DNA from: Chrysosporum bergii ANA360D
GTDB lineage: Bacteria; Cyanobacteriota; Cyanobacteriia; Cyanobacteriales; Nostocaceae
Length of the DNA stretch: 62,796 nucleotides
Reading direction: 5' to 3'
Assembly (NCBI RefSeq): GCF_029891735.1
Contig: NZ_JANQDH010000025.1
Coordinates: 1 to 62,796 of the forward strand
Shown: positions 26,215-36,152 of the stretch, in pieces
Layout of the letters: each line of letters starts with the position of its first letter
How positions within the stretch are numbered: the first letter of the stretch is position 1
Made by a program: the position numbers and the translations under genes
The notes under the pieces: model-generated
Told to the model about the DNA's origin: nothing
The model's input: the letters and a program-made list of their open reading frames with translations, nothing else
The model's database searches: none

Positions 26215-29133
26215 ATGACTATTGCTCGGCAAGGACGCATTGTTAAAGGTAATGAACCATTGCTTTTAAATGATCCGGATACCATCTGGTTCGTAAAATC
26301 CGGTTCTCTAGTCTTGCACGTTATCTCACTGGAAAACGCAGAGATTAAAGGTAATCGCCGCTTTTTGTTTAATATAGGTGCTGGGGAAGCTTTGTTTGGA
26401 GCTACTTTAGCACCCAGCAATCAACACGCAGATTGGAGATGTATTTTGGCGGTAGCGCTGGAAGAAACCGAACTGCTGGAATTGACATTAACAGACTTAT
26501 TAGAGCAAGTCAAACACCGTAACTTAGAAGCCATTACCCTGATTGAGGGCTGGTTTAATCACTTAGGAAAATGGTTACGAGGGCAACTAACACCAAGCCA
26601 CGCCCCCACTAATAGCATTGTTGCTGAAGGAACTCACTATATATCATTGCTGAAACAGCAAACCCTGGTGCCGTCTCGTTCCTCCTCAACGATGCCATGG
26701 GTAGTCTGTCAACAGGGTACAACTCGCTGGCTAGGTATGGAAGACTTTATACTAGATACTTCTTCGCCCCCCATACCTCTCATGGGCAGTACTTGGTTGG
26801 AAGCGGAAAATTACGTTGAAGTTTATACCACTCCCACCCAAGAACTAGAACAGGTGGAACAGTTACCGGCCAGTTTTGCCCTCTTACACGCTTATTTTTT
26901 CCGCTTGTTTAATGTTTTAGAACAGGAACAGATCGCCTCGGAATTTCAACGTTTCCAGCAAAGGCAAGAGTTCAACCGCTTGATGATTGAAAGTTCCATG
27001 GGAGAGTTAACTGCGGTGTTAAAACCGCAAGAACCAGAATTATTGCCACAAGGAACTTCTTTACTTATGGCTGCTGGGGCTGTGGGTAGATATATGGGCA
27101 TTAAGATTCTACCCCCCGCACAATCGGAAAACCTAGATCGGCTTCAAGAACCTGTGGAAGCCATCGCCCGGGCTTCTCAATGCCGAATTCGCCGGGTGTT
27201 GCTGGCTGGTGACTGGTGGAAACAAGAACATGAGGCTTTGTTAGCCTATACTCAAGCTAACCAACCCGTAGCTTTATTACCAGATCAAAACCAAGGTTAT
27301 CTTCTGTTTGACCCGGAAACTTTGACTCGAATCCCCGTTGATGCCCAAGTGATGGAAAACATCAATCCAGAGGCTTATGTATTTTATCGACCTTTGCCGC
27401 CAATAGTCAGTAACGCCCTGGAAATTTTCCGTTTTGGCATCAAAGGATACGAAAAAGATGTGGCGGCAATTTTAATTTTGGGTATCTTAGCATCGCTATT
27501 GGGCATGGTCACTCCCCAAGCAACTGCTATTCTGGTTAACGATGCTATTCCGGATAGCGATCGCTCTTTATTATCCCAACTGGCACTAGGTTTATTTGCC
27601 GCTGCTTTCGGGAAAGCCACCTTTGAGTTAGCCCAGCAGATTATCTCTTTGAGAGTGGAAAGTGCTGCTGATGCTTCTCTGCAACCGGCTTTGTGGGATC
27701 GAGTTCTCAAATTAACTCCGGGATTTTTTCGCCAGTATGCCTCTGGGGATCTTCTCACTCGTCTTTTAGCAGTGAGTCAAATTCGCGGTCAATTGACTGG
27801 TTCTACCCAAAGCACCCTGTTAAGTGGAATTTTTGCTATCCTCAACTTAGGGCTGATGTTCTTCTATAGCTGGAAGCTGACCCTGGTAGGTGTTGGTGTG
27901 ACTATTTTGGTAATCATTGTCACAGTGATTTCCAGCAGGATGTTAGTCCACAAACAACGAACACAAGAGAAATTAGATGGAGAAATTGATGGACTGACTG
28001 TGGAATTAATCAACGGAGTAGCCAAACTGCGTGTTGCTGCTGCTGAGGAACGAGGATTTGCCGCCTGGGCGAAGAAATACAGCCATCGAATCAAGTTACA
28101 ATCGGGAATCCAAGCCATTAATGATAGTGTAACAGTTTTTAATGAAACCCTGTCTGTGGTGAGTTCGGTACTAATATTTTGGTTTGCGATTTTATTTATT
28201 CAAATGGCCGCAGCCCAGAGAAACCCTACCGGACTATCACCGGGAGCATTTCTGGCTTTTAACTCAGCCTTTGGTGTTTTTATCAGTAGTGCCACACAGA
28301 TCAGTAATATTTTCACTGATATTTTGGAAATAGTTCCTTTGTGGGAACGAGCTAAACCAATTTTGCAATCACAACTGGAATCAGATCCCAGTAAGGCCGA
28401 CCCAGGACGATTAACAGGACGTATTTCTTTAGAACATATCACTTTTCGCTATCGTGAGGATGGACCACTCACCTTAGATGATGTCAGCATTCATGCCGAA
28501 CCCGGGGAATTTATCGCTATAGTTGGACCTAGTGGTAGTGGTAAGTCTACAGTGTTTCGCTTGTTGTTGGGCTTTGAGACTCCTGCTAGCGGTACAGTCT
28601 ATTACGATGGACAGGATTTAGCCGGACTGGACATACCAGCTGTACGACGACAATTAGGTGTGGTGCTGCAAAATGTCCGCATTTCCTCATCCCCAATTTT
28701 TGAAAGTATTACATCCGGTGCTTTAGTCACTTTAGATGAAGCTTGGGAAGCAGCCCGGATGGCTGGATTTGAGGCAGATATACAAGCTATGCCTATGGGA
28801 ATGCACACTGTAATTAGTGAGGGGGGGAGTAATCTTTCCGGGGGACAAAGACAAAGATTGTTAATTGCCCGTGCTTTGGTTTTAAAACCTAAAATTCTGT
28901 TGATGGATGAAGCAACTAGCGCCCTTGATAATCAAACCCAAGCCATTGTTAGTCAAAGTTTAGATCAACTCCATGCCACTCGTATTGTCATCGCCCACCG
29001 TCTCAGCACCATTCGCAATGCTGATCGCATTTATGTAGTAGAGGCTGGCCGCGTGGTACAGGTGGGAACTTATGATCAACTAGTCCGGGAGGAGGGGTTA
29101 TTTGCTCGCTTGGTAGCGCGACAGTTGGACTAG
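26215..29133 (+). CDS. NHLP-type ABC exporter permease/ATPase, second subunit
   Basis: The 972-aa protein pairs with the C39 transporter. It begins with a cyclic-nucleotide-binding-like beta domain (about 1-110; IWFVKSGSLVLHV, GAGEALFGATL), continues through an NHLM-specific region of about 300 residues, then six transmembrane helices (about 410-700). The ATPase has Walker A GPSGSGKSTVFRL, signature NLSGGQRQRLLIARAL and Walker B ILLMDEATSALD. No peptidase domain is present. The length and layout match the known second ABC subunit of NHLP systems, so a heterodimeric exporter is likely. It is the last gene of the operon. Confidence 0.92.
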   Translation: MTIARQGRIVKGNEPLLLNDPDTIWFVKSGSLVLHVISLENAEIKGNRRFLFNIGAGEALFGATLAPSNQHADWRCILAVALEETELLELTLTDLLEQVKHRNLEAITLIEGWFNHLGKWLRGQLTPSHAPTNSIVAEGTHYISLLKQQTLVPSRSSSTMPWVVCQQGTTRWLGMEDFILDTSSPPIPLMGSTWLEAENYVEVYTTPTQELEQVEQLPASFALLHAYFFRLFNVLEQEQIASEFQRFQQRQEFNRLMIESSMGELTAVLKPQEPELLPQGTSLLMAAGAVGRYMGIKILPPAQSENLDRLQEPVEAIARASQCRIRRVLLAGDWWKQEHEALLAYTQANQPVALLPDQNQGYLLFDPETLTRIPVDAQVMENINPEAYVFYRPLPPIVSNALEIFRFGIKGYEKDVAAILILGILASLLGMVTPQATAILVNDAIPDSDRSLLSQLALGLFAAAFGKATFELAQQIISLRVESAADASLQPALWDRVLKLTPGFFRQYASGDLLTRLLAVSQIRGQLTGSTQSTLLSGIFAILNLGLMFFYSWKLTLVGVGVTILVIIVTVISSRMLVHKQRTQEKLDGEIDGLTVELINGVAKLRVAAAEERGFAAWAKKYSHRIKLQSGIQAINDSVTVFNETLSVVSSVLIFWFAILFIQMAAAQRNPTGLSPGAFLAFNSAFGVFISSATQISNIFTDILEIVPLWERAKPILQSQLESDPSKADPGRLTGRISLEHITFRYREDGPLTLDDVSIHAEPGEFIAIVGPSGSGKSTVFRLLLGFETPASGTVYYDGQDLAGLDIPAVRRQLGVVLQNVRISSSPIFESITSGALVTLDEAWEAARMAGFEADIQAMPMGMHTVISEGGSNLSGGQRQRLLIARALVLKPKILLMDEATSALDNQTQAIVSQSLDQLHATRIVIAHRLSTIRNADRIYVVEAGRVVQVGTYDQLVREEGLFARLVARQLD

Positions 29134-29145
29134 TGGGTTGATCAG

Positions 29146-29163
29146 TTGCAGAGATATCTGCAA
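29146..29163. repeat. Hairpin after the NHLP export operon
   Basis: TTGCAGA (29146-29152), loop GATA, TCTGCAA (29157-29163), 12 bp after the last stop codon. No T-run follows, so a terminator role is only possible. Confidence 0.4.
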
Positions 29164-29173
29164 AGCCCTCATA

Positions 29174-29308
29174 TCACCTCTGTTTTAAAATATCTGGCAA
29201 CCATAACAAGATCAGCATGACTAAGCAAACCACTACTAAGCCAACGCTGTAGCGGAATGCGTCTTGGAGATTAAAGGATTGCTGGATCAGATATAGTGTT
29301 GTCAGCAT
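29174..29308 (-). pseudogene. 44-codon hydrophobic ORF, possible transporter remnant
   Basis: An ATG at 29308 opens a 44-codon frame with one strong hydrophobic helix (GLVVVCLVMLILLWLPDIL) ending in a basic tail. It resembles the last transmembrane segment of a major-facilitator transporter, so it is probably a remnant of a lost gene. A genuine small membrane protein cannot be excluded. No good ribosome-binding site is seen. Confidence 0.3.
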
Positions 29309-29397
29309 AAAACAATTTTTATTACATATTCTGTCATATATTTACACCACAATCCATCCCCTCAGTCAATGACCCGCAGCTAAATTTTAATGAAATA

Positions 29398-31032
29398 TTA
29401 GTATTTTAATACTTGATGTAATTCTTCTGCTGAGGAGGAGTTTAACAAACTAAGATGAAGAGGAGCTTGACTGAGATACTCAGCATAGGAAGGCTGTAAA
29501 TAACGGGCGTATTCTGGGCGGTTGAGAAGGTGTGTTTGCCAAAAAGCTAGATTCAACCCCTGAAGATAAGAATAAGCAGGTTCACGGTTTGGTCCCAGTA
29601 AAGCTGATGGTATGGGTAAAACAGTATTTTCTAAATTATCTGCCATGGTTTCCCCTATGGTAGTAAAATGTGTGGCGTTTTCGATTAATACCAAGTACTT
29701 ATCAGGAGTAGTCAGCCAAGTAAAAGGGCGCACCTGCTCAGATACAATTGGCGTAGCTATATCCTGGCTATTTGCCACTAACATCACAGGAACCTGAACT
29801 TGGCTGATACCACTTTCACCAAAAATTGAACTAGATAAGGGATTAATAGCCAATACAGCTTTAATGCGCTGATCTTCCATGTGGTAATCTTTGGGTTGTA
29901 ATTCTGTGACTTGACACTGCAAAAACAGCGATAAATTAAAACTGGAAATGTTACCACTACAATCTTGTTGCAGTTGCTGAAAATTAATCTTTGCCCCTGC
30001 CAAAGTTAACACAGTATAACCACCAAAAGAATGCCCAATTGCTCCCACTTGCTGAAAATTCAGTTTTTCTTCCAGGTGAGGATTTAATTTTGCCCACCTC
30101 TCTAACTCATCCAGCATAAATTTCACATCTAAAGGTCGGTTAATAAATTCTTTTGCTTCTAATGGTCTGGCTAAACCTGTTAAATAACGCTGAACCCGTT
30201 CTGCATTACTACCGGGGTGTTCTAATACCGCCACTGCAAAACCGTGTGATGCTAAATGTTCAGCCAAGTAAGCAAAAGAAGAACGGTCAGAAGCAACACC
30301 ATGAGAAATGACAATTACAGGAAAGGGCTGTGAAGGATATTTCAGGCTGGGTAAATAAAAATATGTTGGTATAATGCGATCGCGTTGCCAATCCCTAAAA
30401 ATCAACTCTTTTCGCACCCAAGTAAATGAACCAGGGGACACCAAATCTGGCTGTTGAGCAAAGTTAATGTTAGCATTAACAGACTGATATATGGCTTGTT
30501 GTTGAATCCAAGCCACAACTTTATCCCTGTTCTCTAATAGTTGAGACAACTCATCAACTAACCTTAGTCCCTCTGTAAAATTTAGCCGTAGAGTGGATGT
30601 GGGAAAGTGACGCAAAAAATTAACAATTGTTAAACCTTCTGGATGTGCCGCCGCCAATATCAAAGCACCCCGTAGAGCATAAAAGCCATTTTGCCCCGAC
30701 TCTGTGCGGAGTAAGTCTCCTAAACGCTGTATCAGGTCTTCGCCTATGGGTGAGTAAGTGACCTGAGATACAAGAGTAGGAGAAACATTAAACTGCTGTT
30801 GAAGTAGCTGTCGTAATTGAGCAAGTTGCTGGGGATGAATCCGACGAGCATAAAAAGAAAATTCATTAGTGATTTTCCCTTCCTGAGCAAATATTTCTAA
30901 AGAATCAACACTGAGGGAAAATTCACCAAAGGGCGGATAAAAAAAACTCAGCCGTTGCGCCGCTAACCCTGGAATAGCAGTAATAAAAGTAGATAGCAGT
31001 CCTAAACTTAGATATTTAACAAATTGCCTCAT
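29398..31032 (-). CDS. DUF1400 alpha/beta hydrolase, secreted
   Basis: The 544-aa protein begins with a signal peptide (about 1-24, ending PGLAA). A cyanobacterial DUF1400 domain follows (about 25-190; FFYPPFGEFSLSVDSLEIF), then an alpha/beta-hydrolase of the dienelactone/PAF-acetylhydrolase type (FPVIVISHGVASDRSSF, nucleophile Ser335 in GHSFGGYT, late His in NATHFTT). It is likely a periplasmic esterase or lipase of unknown substrate. It ends near the remnant ORF and lies 9 bp downstream of the DUF2382 gene, so the minus-strand genes from 33.6 kb downward may be partly co-transcribed. Confidence 0.88.
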   Translation of the reverse strand: MRQFVKYLSLGLLSTFITAIPGLAAQRLSFFYPPFGEFSLSVDSLEIFAQEGKITNEFSFYARRIHPQQLAQLRQLLQQQFNVSPTLVSQVTYSPIGEDLIQRLGDLLRTESGQNGFYALRGALILAAAHPEGLTIVNFLRHFPTSTLRLNFTEGLRLVDELSQLLENRDKVVAWIQQQAIYQSVNANINFAQQPDLVSPGSFTWVRKELIFRDWQRDRIIPTYFYLPSLKYPSQPFPVIVISHGVASDRSSFAYLAEHLASHGFAVAVLEHPGSNAERVQRYLTGLARPLEAKEFINRPLDVKFMLDELERWAKLNPHLEEKLNFQQVGAIGHSFGGYTVLTLAGAKINFQQLQQDCSGNISSFNLSLFLQCQVTELQPKDYHMEDQRIKAVLAINPLSSSIFGESGISQVQVPVMLVANSQDIATPIVSEQVRPFTWLTTPDKYLVLIENATHFTTIGETMADNLENTVLPIPSALLGPNREPAYSYLQGLNLAFWQTHLLNRPEYARYLQPSYAEYLSQAPLHLSLLNSSSAEELHQVLKY

Positions 31033-31041
31033 TAATTTAAT

Positions 31042-31545
31042 CTAGCTATCAGCCGATTTTTCTCCCTGGGGTTTGTGACCTTGAGAACAGCGATCAAACC
31101 ACTCCTGATATTTTTCTTTAAATGACTCATTGCTTACAGCAATTGTGATTTTTACCTGCTGACAACCATGATTTTGTTCTAGAGCGATCGCATTTAAAAG
31201 TAAGCTAGCAATTTTTGGTGAACTAAATTCACCACTCACTGTTAAATGACCATTAACAACCGTCCCCATTGGTTTGTCTATTGACTGCAACTCAACACCA
31301 GAAACCTCACCTTGGCTTAAATCAATTTCTACCAGTTTTTTATTTTCTGGACTAACTTGTTCTACAATTAATTTTTCCCGTCGCACCGGTACTTGTAGCA
31401 TCCGAGTTTCAATTTCTTTGCGAACAATCACCTCACCAATTTTATGTTTGCTCTGTTTACCTATCAGTCGTTCTTCTATTAAACGAACAACATTTCCGTC
31501 CTCAACATGGGCTAAATTTGTTTTTTCACTAGGACTTTTAACCAT
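31042..31545 (-). CDS. DUF2382 protein without PRC-barrel
   Basis: About 167 aa. I choose ATG 31545 because AGGAG lies 7 bp upstream, although the frame is open further. The protein is essentially one DUF2382 repeat (VVRLIEERLIGKQSKHKIGEVIVRK, then VPVRREKLIVEQVSPE), rich in charged residues and predicted beta/coil. DUF2382 proteins are linked to stress tolerance in several bacteria, but the mechanism is unknown. It lacks the N-terminal PRC-barrel of its two tandem paralogues upstream, so it is probably a trimmed duplicate. Confidence 0.75.
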   Translation of the reverse strand: MVKSPSEKTNLAHVEDGNVVRLIEERLIGKQSKHKIGEVIVRKEIETRMLQVPVRREKLIVEQVSPENKKLVEIDLSQGEVSGVELQSIDKPMGTVVNGHLTVSGEFSSPKIASLLLNAIALEQNHGCQQVKITIAVSNESFKEKYQEWFDRCSQGHKPQGEKSADS

Positions 31546-31646
31546 TTGCTTACTCCTAATTAGTTGGCTAGTGAGAACAATAGATAGTGGAACATTTAAA
31601 CCCACTACCAAAGCCTGACCATACCCCACCTGCACCAGATTGTAAA

Positions 31647-32477
31647 TTAGCGTTCCTCCACAGGAAGATTACCGGCATTTACATCTAACTCTTCACGGCG
31701 CACAGTGTCTTGAGTCTCTACCGTCTCTCGTTCTACAACTTTTTCAAATTTCACCTCTTCACGCAAAAATACTTCTTTGCGAATTTCCGGGGTTTCCTCG
31801 TAGATTTCTATACGAGCAACCTCACCTTCACGAAAATCAGCAGTCTCAGGAGAAACAACCCGACCCCCATCTTCTGGAGTAACACGCTCAATCACAACGT
31901 GTTCTTTTTCTATGGGTACAGAAACTCTTGCAGTTTCCCTTTCAACGTGCTTACCAATTGCCACTTCTCCAATTTTTTCTCGTCTTTTGTTGGCAATTAG
32001 CCGTTCTTCATACAATCTCAAGGTTTGATGGTCTTGCTGATTTAGCCTGTATAAAGAAGGTTCTTGTTCGTAACTATAAGTTTCACGGCTATAAGTCGGG
32101 GTTGATGTTTCTACAGGTCTGATATCGCGATAAACCCCCCGCACCTGTTCTTCGTAGTCGTAGTCAAGTGTTCTACCTTCTTGAAATGCCGGTAAATTTT
32201 CCGCCTGTTCCCTAGTCATACCAATGGCGTAAACTCGGTCAGCATCATAGTCAATGCGGGAACGTCCAATTGGTAGTAATACTTTTTTACCAAATATCCA
32301 AAAACCTAAATCAACCACTAAATAACGAAAATGTCCTTCTTCATCAACTAAAACATCAGTAACTGTACCAACCTTTTCATGAGTTATATCTGTGTACACA
32401 CCTAAACCTTTAATCTCCTTACCTTGAATATTCTGGCGATAATTTGGATCAAAATCAGCTAATTTATGCAGAGCCAT
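31647..32477 (-). CDS. PRC-barrel plus DUF2382 protein (copy A)
   Basis: An N-terminal PRC-barrel (about 1-90; GKEIKGLGVYTDITHEKVGTV cut here, VLVDEEGHFRYLVVDLGFW) resembles the H-subunit barrel of photosynthetic reaction centres. A linker follows, then DUF2382 (about 145-260; LRLYEERLIANKRREKIGEV, VPIEKEHVVIERVTPE). ATG 32477 is preferred, with GAGGT about 8 bp upstream; a GTG sits directly before it. Probably a soluble stress-related protein. It is about 60% similar by eye to the next copy at 32.8-33.6 kb. Confidence 0.85.
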   Translation of the reverse strand: MALHKLADFDPNYRQNIQGKEIKGLGVYTDITHEKVGTVTDVLVDEEGHFRYLVVDLGFWIFGKKVLLPIGRSRIDYDADRVYAIGMTREQAENLPAFQEGRTLDYDYEEQVRGVYRDIRPVETSTPTYSRETYSYEQEPSLYRLNQQDHQTLRLYEERLIANKRREKIGEVAIGKHVERETARVSVPIEKEHVVIERVTPEDGGRVVSPETADFREGEVARIEIYEETPEIRKEVFLREEVKFEKVVERETVETQDTVRREELDVNAGNLPVEER

Positions 32478-32803
32478 CACATTTTACCTCTAAAGTTTCA
32501 TACCATCTCTTAAGAACTATAATAAATATTTTTTGGTTTGTTTAACTCCTACTAGAGAATGATCATATTAAAAATAATAATCTCATAATAATCCCAGAAA
32601 TTATAGATATTTTAATTATAAAATATCAAAAATATATAGCTGTTTTCGCTGCTTAGTGAGGTACATCATTAACAAGCAGGATGCTTGTGTTACAAGACGA
32701 GCATTTACATTTACATCTCACGTATTGAAGAAATGCTATAAAAGTAGAAGCAGAGGTTAAACTGCCCCCGCTTCCAGAATTTAACATCAATTAAACCAAC
32801 AAA
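32478..32803. other. Intergenic region between DUF2382 copies
   Basis: This AT-rich 326-bp stretch probably holds the promoter of copy A. It contains one GCATC(C/T)TGC-family hairpin (see 32672-32688). No coding sequence or RNA is recognised. Confidence 0.5.
32672..32688. repeat. GCATCTTGC-family hairpin, copy 2 (inverted)
   Basis: ACAAGCA (32672-32678), loop GGA, TGCTTGT (32682-32688). The core reads GCATCCTGC on the minus strand. Confidence 0.6.
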
Positions 32804-33625
32804 TTAAACAGTTTCATCTACACTTAATTCGCCTGTAGTATCAATATCCAACCGTTCTAGACGAATTGTGTCTTGTGCTTCCACCGTGTGTCGGTCTACA
32901 ACTTTTTTCACTATCACTTCTTCCCGCACAAAGGCTTCCTTGCGAATTTCAGGGGTTTCTTCATACAATTCTATGCGTGTTACTTCCCCGTCTTGAAACT
33001 TAGGGGCGTTAGGGTCTACAACTGTTCCTGCTTCTGCAGGGCGGACGCGCTCAATTAAAACACGTTCTTTGTTAACTGGTACTGTCACCCGTGCAGTTTG
33101 GGTTTCAACGTGCTTACCAAGTCCTACTTCCCCAGTTTTAACCCGATGCTTGCCGGCAATCAATCTTTCTTCATACAACCTGAGTGTTTGATGATATTGT
33201 TCATTTAAATTATATAAACCTAGTTCTCTTTGATAAATAGATGTTTCCCCTGACTGAGATACATTGGTAGTCTCAGGACGGAAAACAAGGCGTACTTCTT
33301 TTTCATAATCTTCATCAACAGTCATACTCTCTTGATATTCAGGTAAACGCTCGACTTGCTCTTTACTCAGTCCATCAACATAAACGCGGTTGGCTGGGTA
33401 ATTGATGTGGGAAAGCCCAATGGGTAGTAATATCTTTTTACTCAGAGAGTCTAAGCTGCTGTCAATAACTAAATATCGAAAGCGTCCATCTTGGTCTACT
33501 AAAGCATCAGCCACTGAACCGACTCTGACTCCACTCTCGGTGTAAAGGTCTAAAGCCTTAACATCATCACCGCCAAAGGTTTCTCGGTAGTTAGGGTCAA
33601 ATTCTTCGAGTTTGTAAAGAGGCAT
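32804..33625 (-). CDS. PRC-barrel plus DUF2382 protein (copy B)
   Basis: The 273-aa paralogue of copy A has a PRC-barrel (about 1-90; DDVKALDLYTESGVRVGSVA, ALVDQDGRFRYLVID) and DUF2382 (about 145-262; LRLYEERLIAGKHRVKTGEV, VPVNKERVLIERVRPAE). A conserved phrase EETPEIRKEAFVREEV ends the domain in both copies. Family function is unknown; stress links are reported for DUF2382. Copies A and B plus the shorter gene form a tandem duplication. Confidence 0.85.
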   Translation of the reverse strand: MPLYKLEEFDPNYRETFGGDDVKALDLYTESGVRVGSVADALVDQDGRFRYLVIDSSLDSLSKKILLPIGLSHINYPANRVYVDGLSKEQVERLPEYQESMTVDEDYEKEVRLVFRPETTNVSQSGETSIYQRELGLYNLNEQYHQTLRLYEERLIAGKHRVKTGEVGLGKHVETQTARVTVPVNKERVLIERVRPAEAGTVVDPNAPKFQDGEVTRIELYEETPEIRKEAFVREEVIVKKVVDRHTVEAQDTIRLERLDIDTTGELSVDETV

Positions 33626-33885
33626 ATGTTTCCAGGTGTAGAATATTTATATTTATCCATCACCAAAAATATAAAAATTATTATCTTGGTTTTCCTCTGG
33701 CTGACGGGTGAATTTAGGGTATATATTTGAGGTTATAAATTTATTTCCCCAATGAATTAATTACCTGTTTGCATATAACTTAAGATATATTACTCGTGGA
33801 CTCTCTTAACAGGGAACAGGCAAAAATGAAAAAGGGATATTAACATCATTCCCTTTTCTCTCAACCAACTATTGATTTAGTCTAA

Positions 33886-34260
33886 TTATAACAGTCGAAA
33901 AATAAAGGGATAACGGAATGGTTGATCAGACTGGCTTAAACAGTGGAAAATTGCCCAAATTGTCAAACCCCAATGGAGTAAAAAACCCAAAGCAACAACA
34001 GGAAAGAATAAAATTCCCCCTAGTCCAAAGGTAAAGAAAGATAAAATACCCAGAGGAACGCCAATTATAGTTGCCCAAAACCAAACATTAAAGTGAAAGT
34101 TAATGGATTCTTTGGCGTTGCTTTTCACAACTGGGTCGTCAGAAATTAAGTTAATGGCAATGGGAACCCCTACAGACAATAATGTTGTACTAAAAAAAAT
34201 TGCTCCATGACACAGGGATGATAACAACTTACGCTTATCAGAATCATATCCAACTGGCAT
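33886..34260 (-). CDS. DUF4870 membrane protein
   Basis: About 124 aa, with three or four hydrophobic segments (SLCHGAIFFSTTLLSVGVPI; FHFNVWFWATIIGVPLGIL; GGILFFPVVALGFLLHWGL). The NAKESINFHFN motif is characteristic of the DUF4870/Tic20-like family of small inner-membrane proteins of unknown function. The ATG at 34260 is preferred because GAGAGGA lies just upstream; the frame also opens at a TTG 15 bp earlier. Confidence 0.8.
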   Translation of the reverse strand: MPVGYDSDKRKLLSSLCHGAIFFSTTLLSVGVPIAINLISDDPVVKSNAKESINFHFNVWFWATIIGVPLGILSFFTFGLGGILFFPVVALGFLLHWGLTIWAIFHCLSQSDQPFRYPFIFRLL

Positions 34261-34407
34261 CTGCTTTCCTCTCAACTCAGTTTCTCACTTTTATTGTAAC
34301 TAACACATAATAAGTTGAGTATTGCAGATTACCGTACTGCGGCAGTTTTTCCTAATTTTTTTCAGATAAACTAGAATATGAGGTTTATTTAATAAAGGTG
34401 ATCAAAA

Positions 34408-34668
34408 ATGGGTCGCATTAATCCCTACACCCTCCAAATGCAGATTACCCGGATGTTTGAGCAAGGGCAATCATTTTTTGCCACTATCAAAGTCCAAGAA
34501 TGGTTAAAAGAACGCCAACATAACCCACTAGATTATGAAATTATTTTTCATCAAAAACCAGCGCCCCCTGGTTCTTTAGCAGCGATGATGGTGGAAATTG
34601 AACTACGTCGCCGGGATGGCCAACCAGTAGACCCTTGGTTACAGGAACAAGTAAATAATCATACTTAA
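34408..34668 (+). CDS. Small conserved cyanobacterial protein
   Basis: An 86-aa hydrophilic protein (MGRINPYTLQMQITRMFEQG...) with no recognised domain, signal or membrane segment. GGTGATC precedes the ATG, and an AT-rich TAGAATAT box lies about 40 bp upstream. I consider it a real gene because codon use and start context look normal, but I cannot assign a function. Confidence 0.65.
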   Translation: MGRINPYTLQMQITRMFEQGQSFFATIKVQEWLKERQHNPLDYEIIFHQKPAPPGSLAAMMVEIELRRRDGQPVDPWLQEQVNNHT

Positions 34669-34782
34669 ATAAAAGTATAAATACTAACTTAACTTACAAG
34701 GGGCTGGGTGTAAACCTTAAAATATGCCAAGTAAATATGCCTTCGCTAGTTAAAACTGTCAGGATCAGAAAGTAAAGAGTAA

Positions 34783-35883
<1,101 letters not shown>

Positions 35884-35905
35884 TGAGGAGTTAGGGAGCA
35901 GTTAG

Positions 35906-35926
35906 AGACGCGAAACCATCGCGTCT
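35906..35926. repeat. Hairpin after gap1
   Basis: AGACGCG (35906-35912), loop AAACCAT, CGCGTCT (35920-35926). A frequent cyanobacterial palindrome; no T-run follows. Confidence 0.55.
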
Positions 35927-35930
35927 ATAG

Positions 35931-36023
35931 AAGAGTCCGGATGTACCAATTGCTAAGTTAGGAACAGGCGGTTTAATTGAAGAGCATTATATTGGACAGC
36001 ACATTGGAGGAGAACACGCCTAA
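35931..36023 (+). pseudogene. Start-less 30-codon frame, possible gene tail
   Basis: Thirty codons between two stops read PIAKLGTGGLIEEHYIGQHIG and end EHA. There is no ATG, GTG or TTG. The composition looks like real protein, not noise, so it may be the decayed C-terminal end of a lost gene. The family is not recognised. Confidence 0.3.
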
Positions 36024-36152
36024 AATGGGGCTGTGGCTCCAGTCAGCTTGGCAATCTTTCTGAAAAATTGCCAAAATCCCAATTGTGAGGAACAGTCAAG
36101 GGTGTAAGGAAGTAAAGCAGTAAGGAAACCAAACCAACTTACGGAGAAAATT

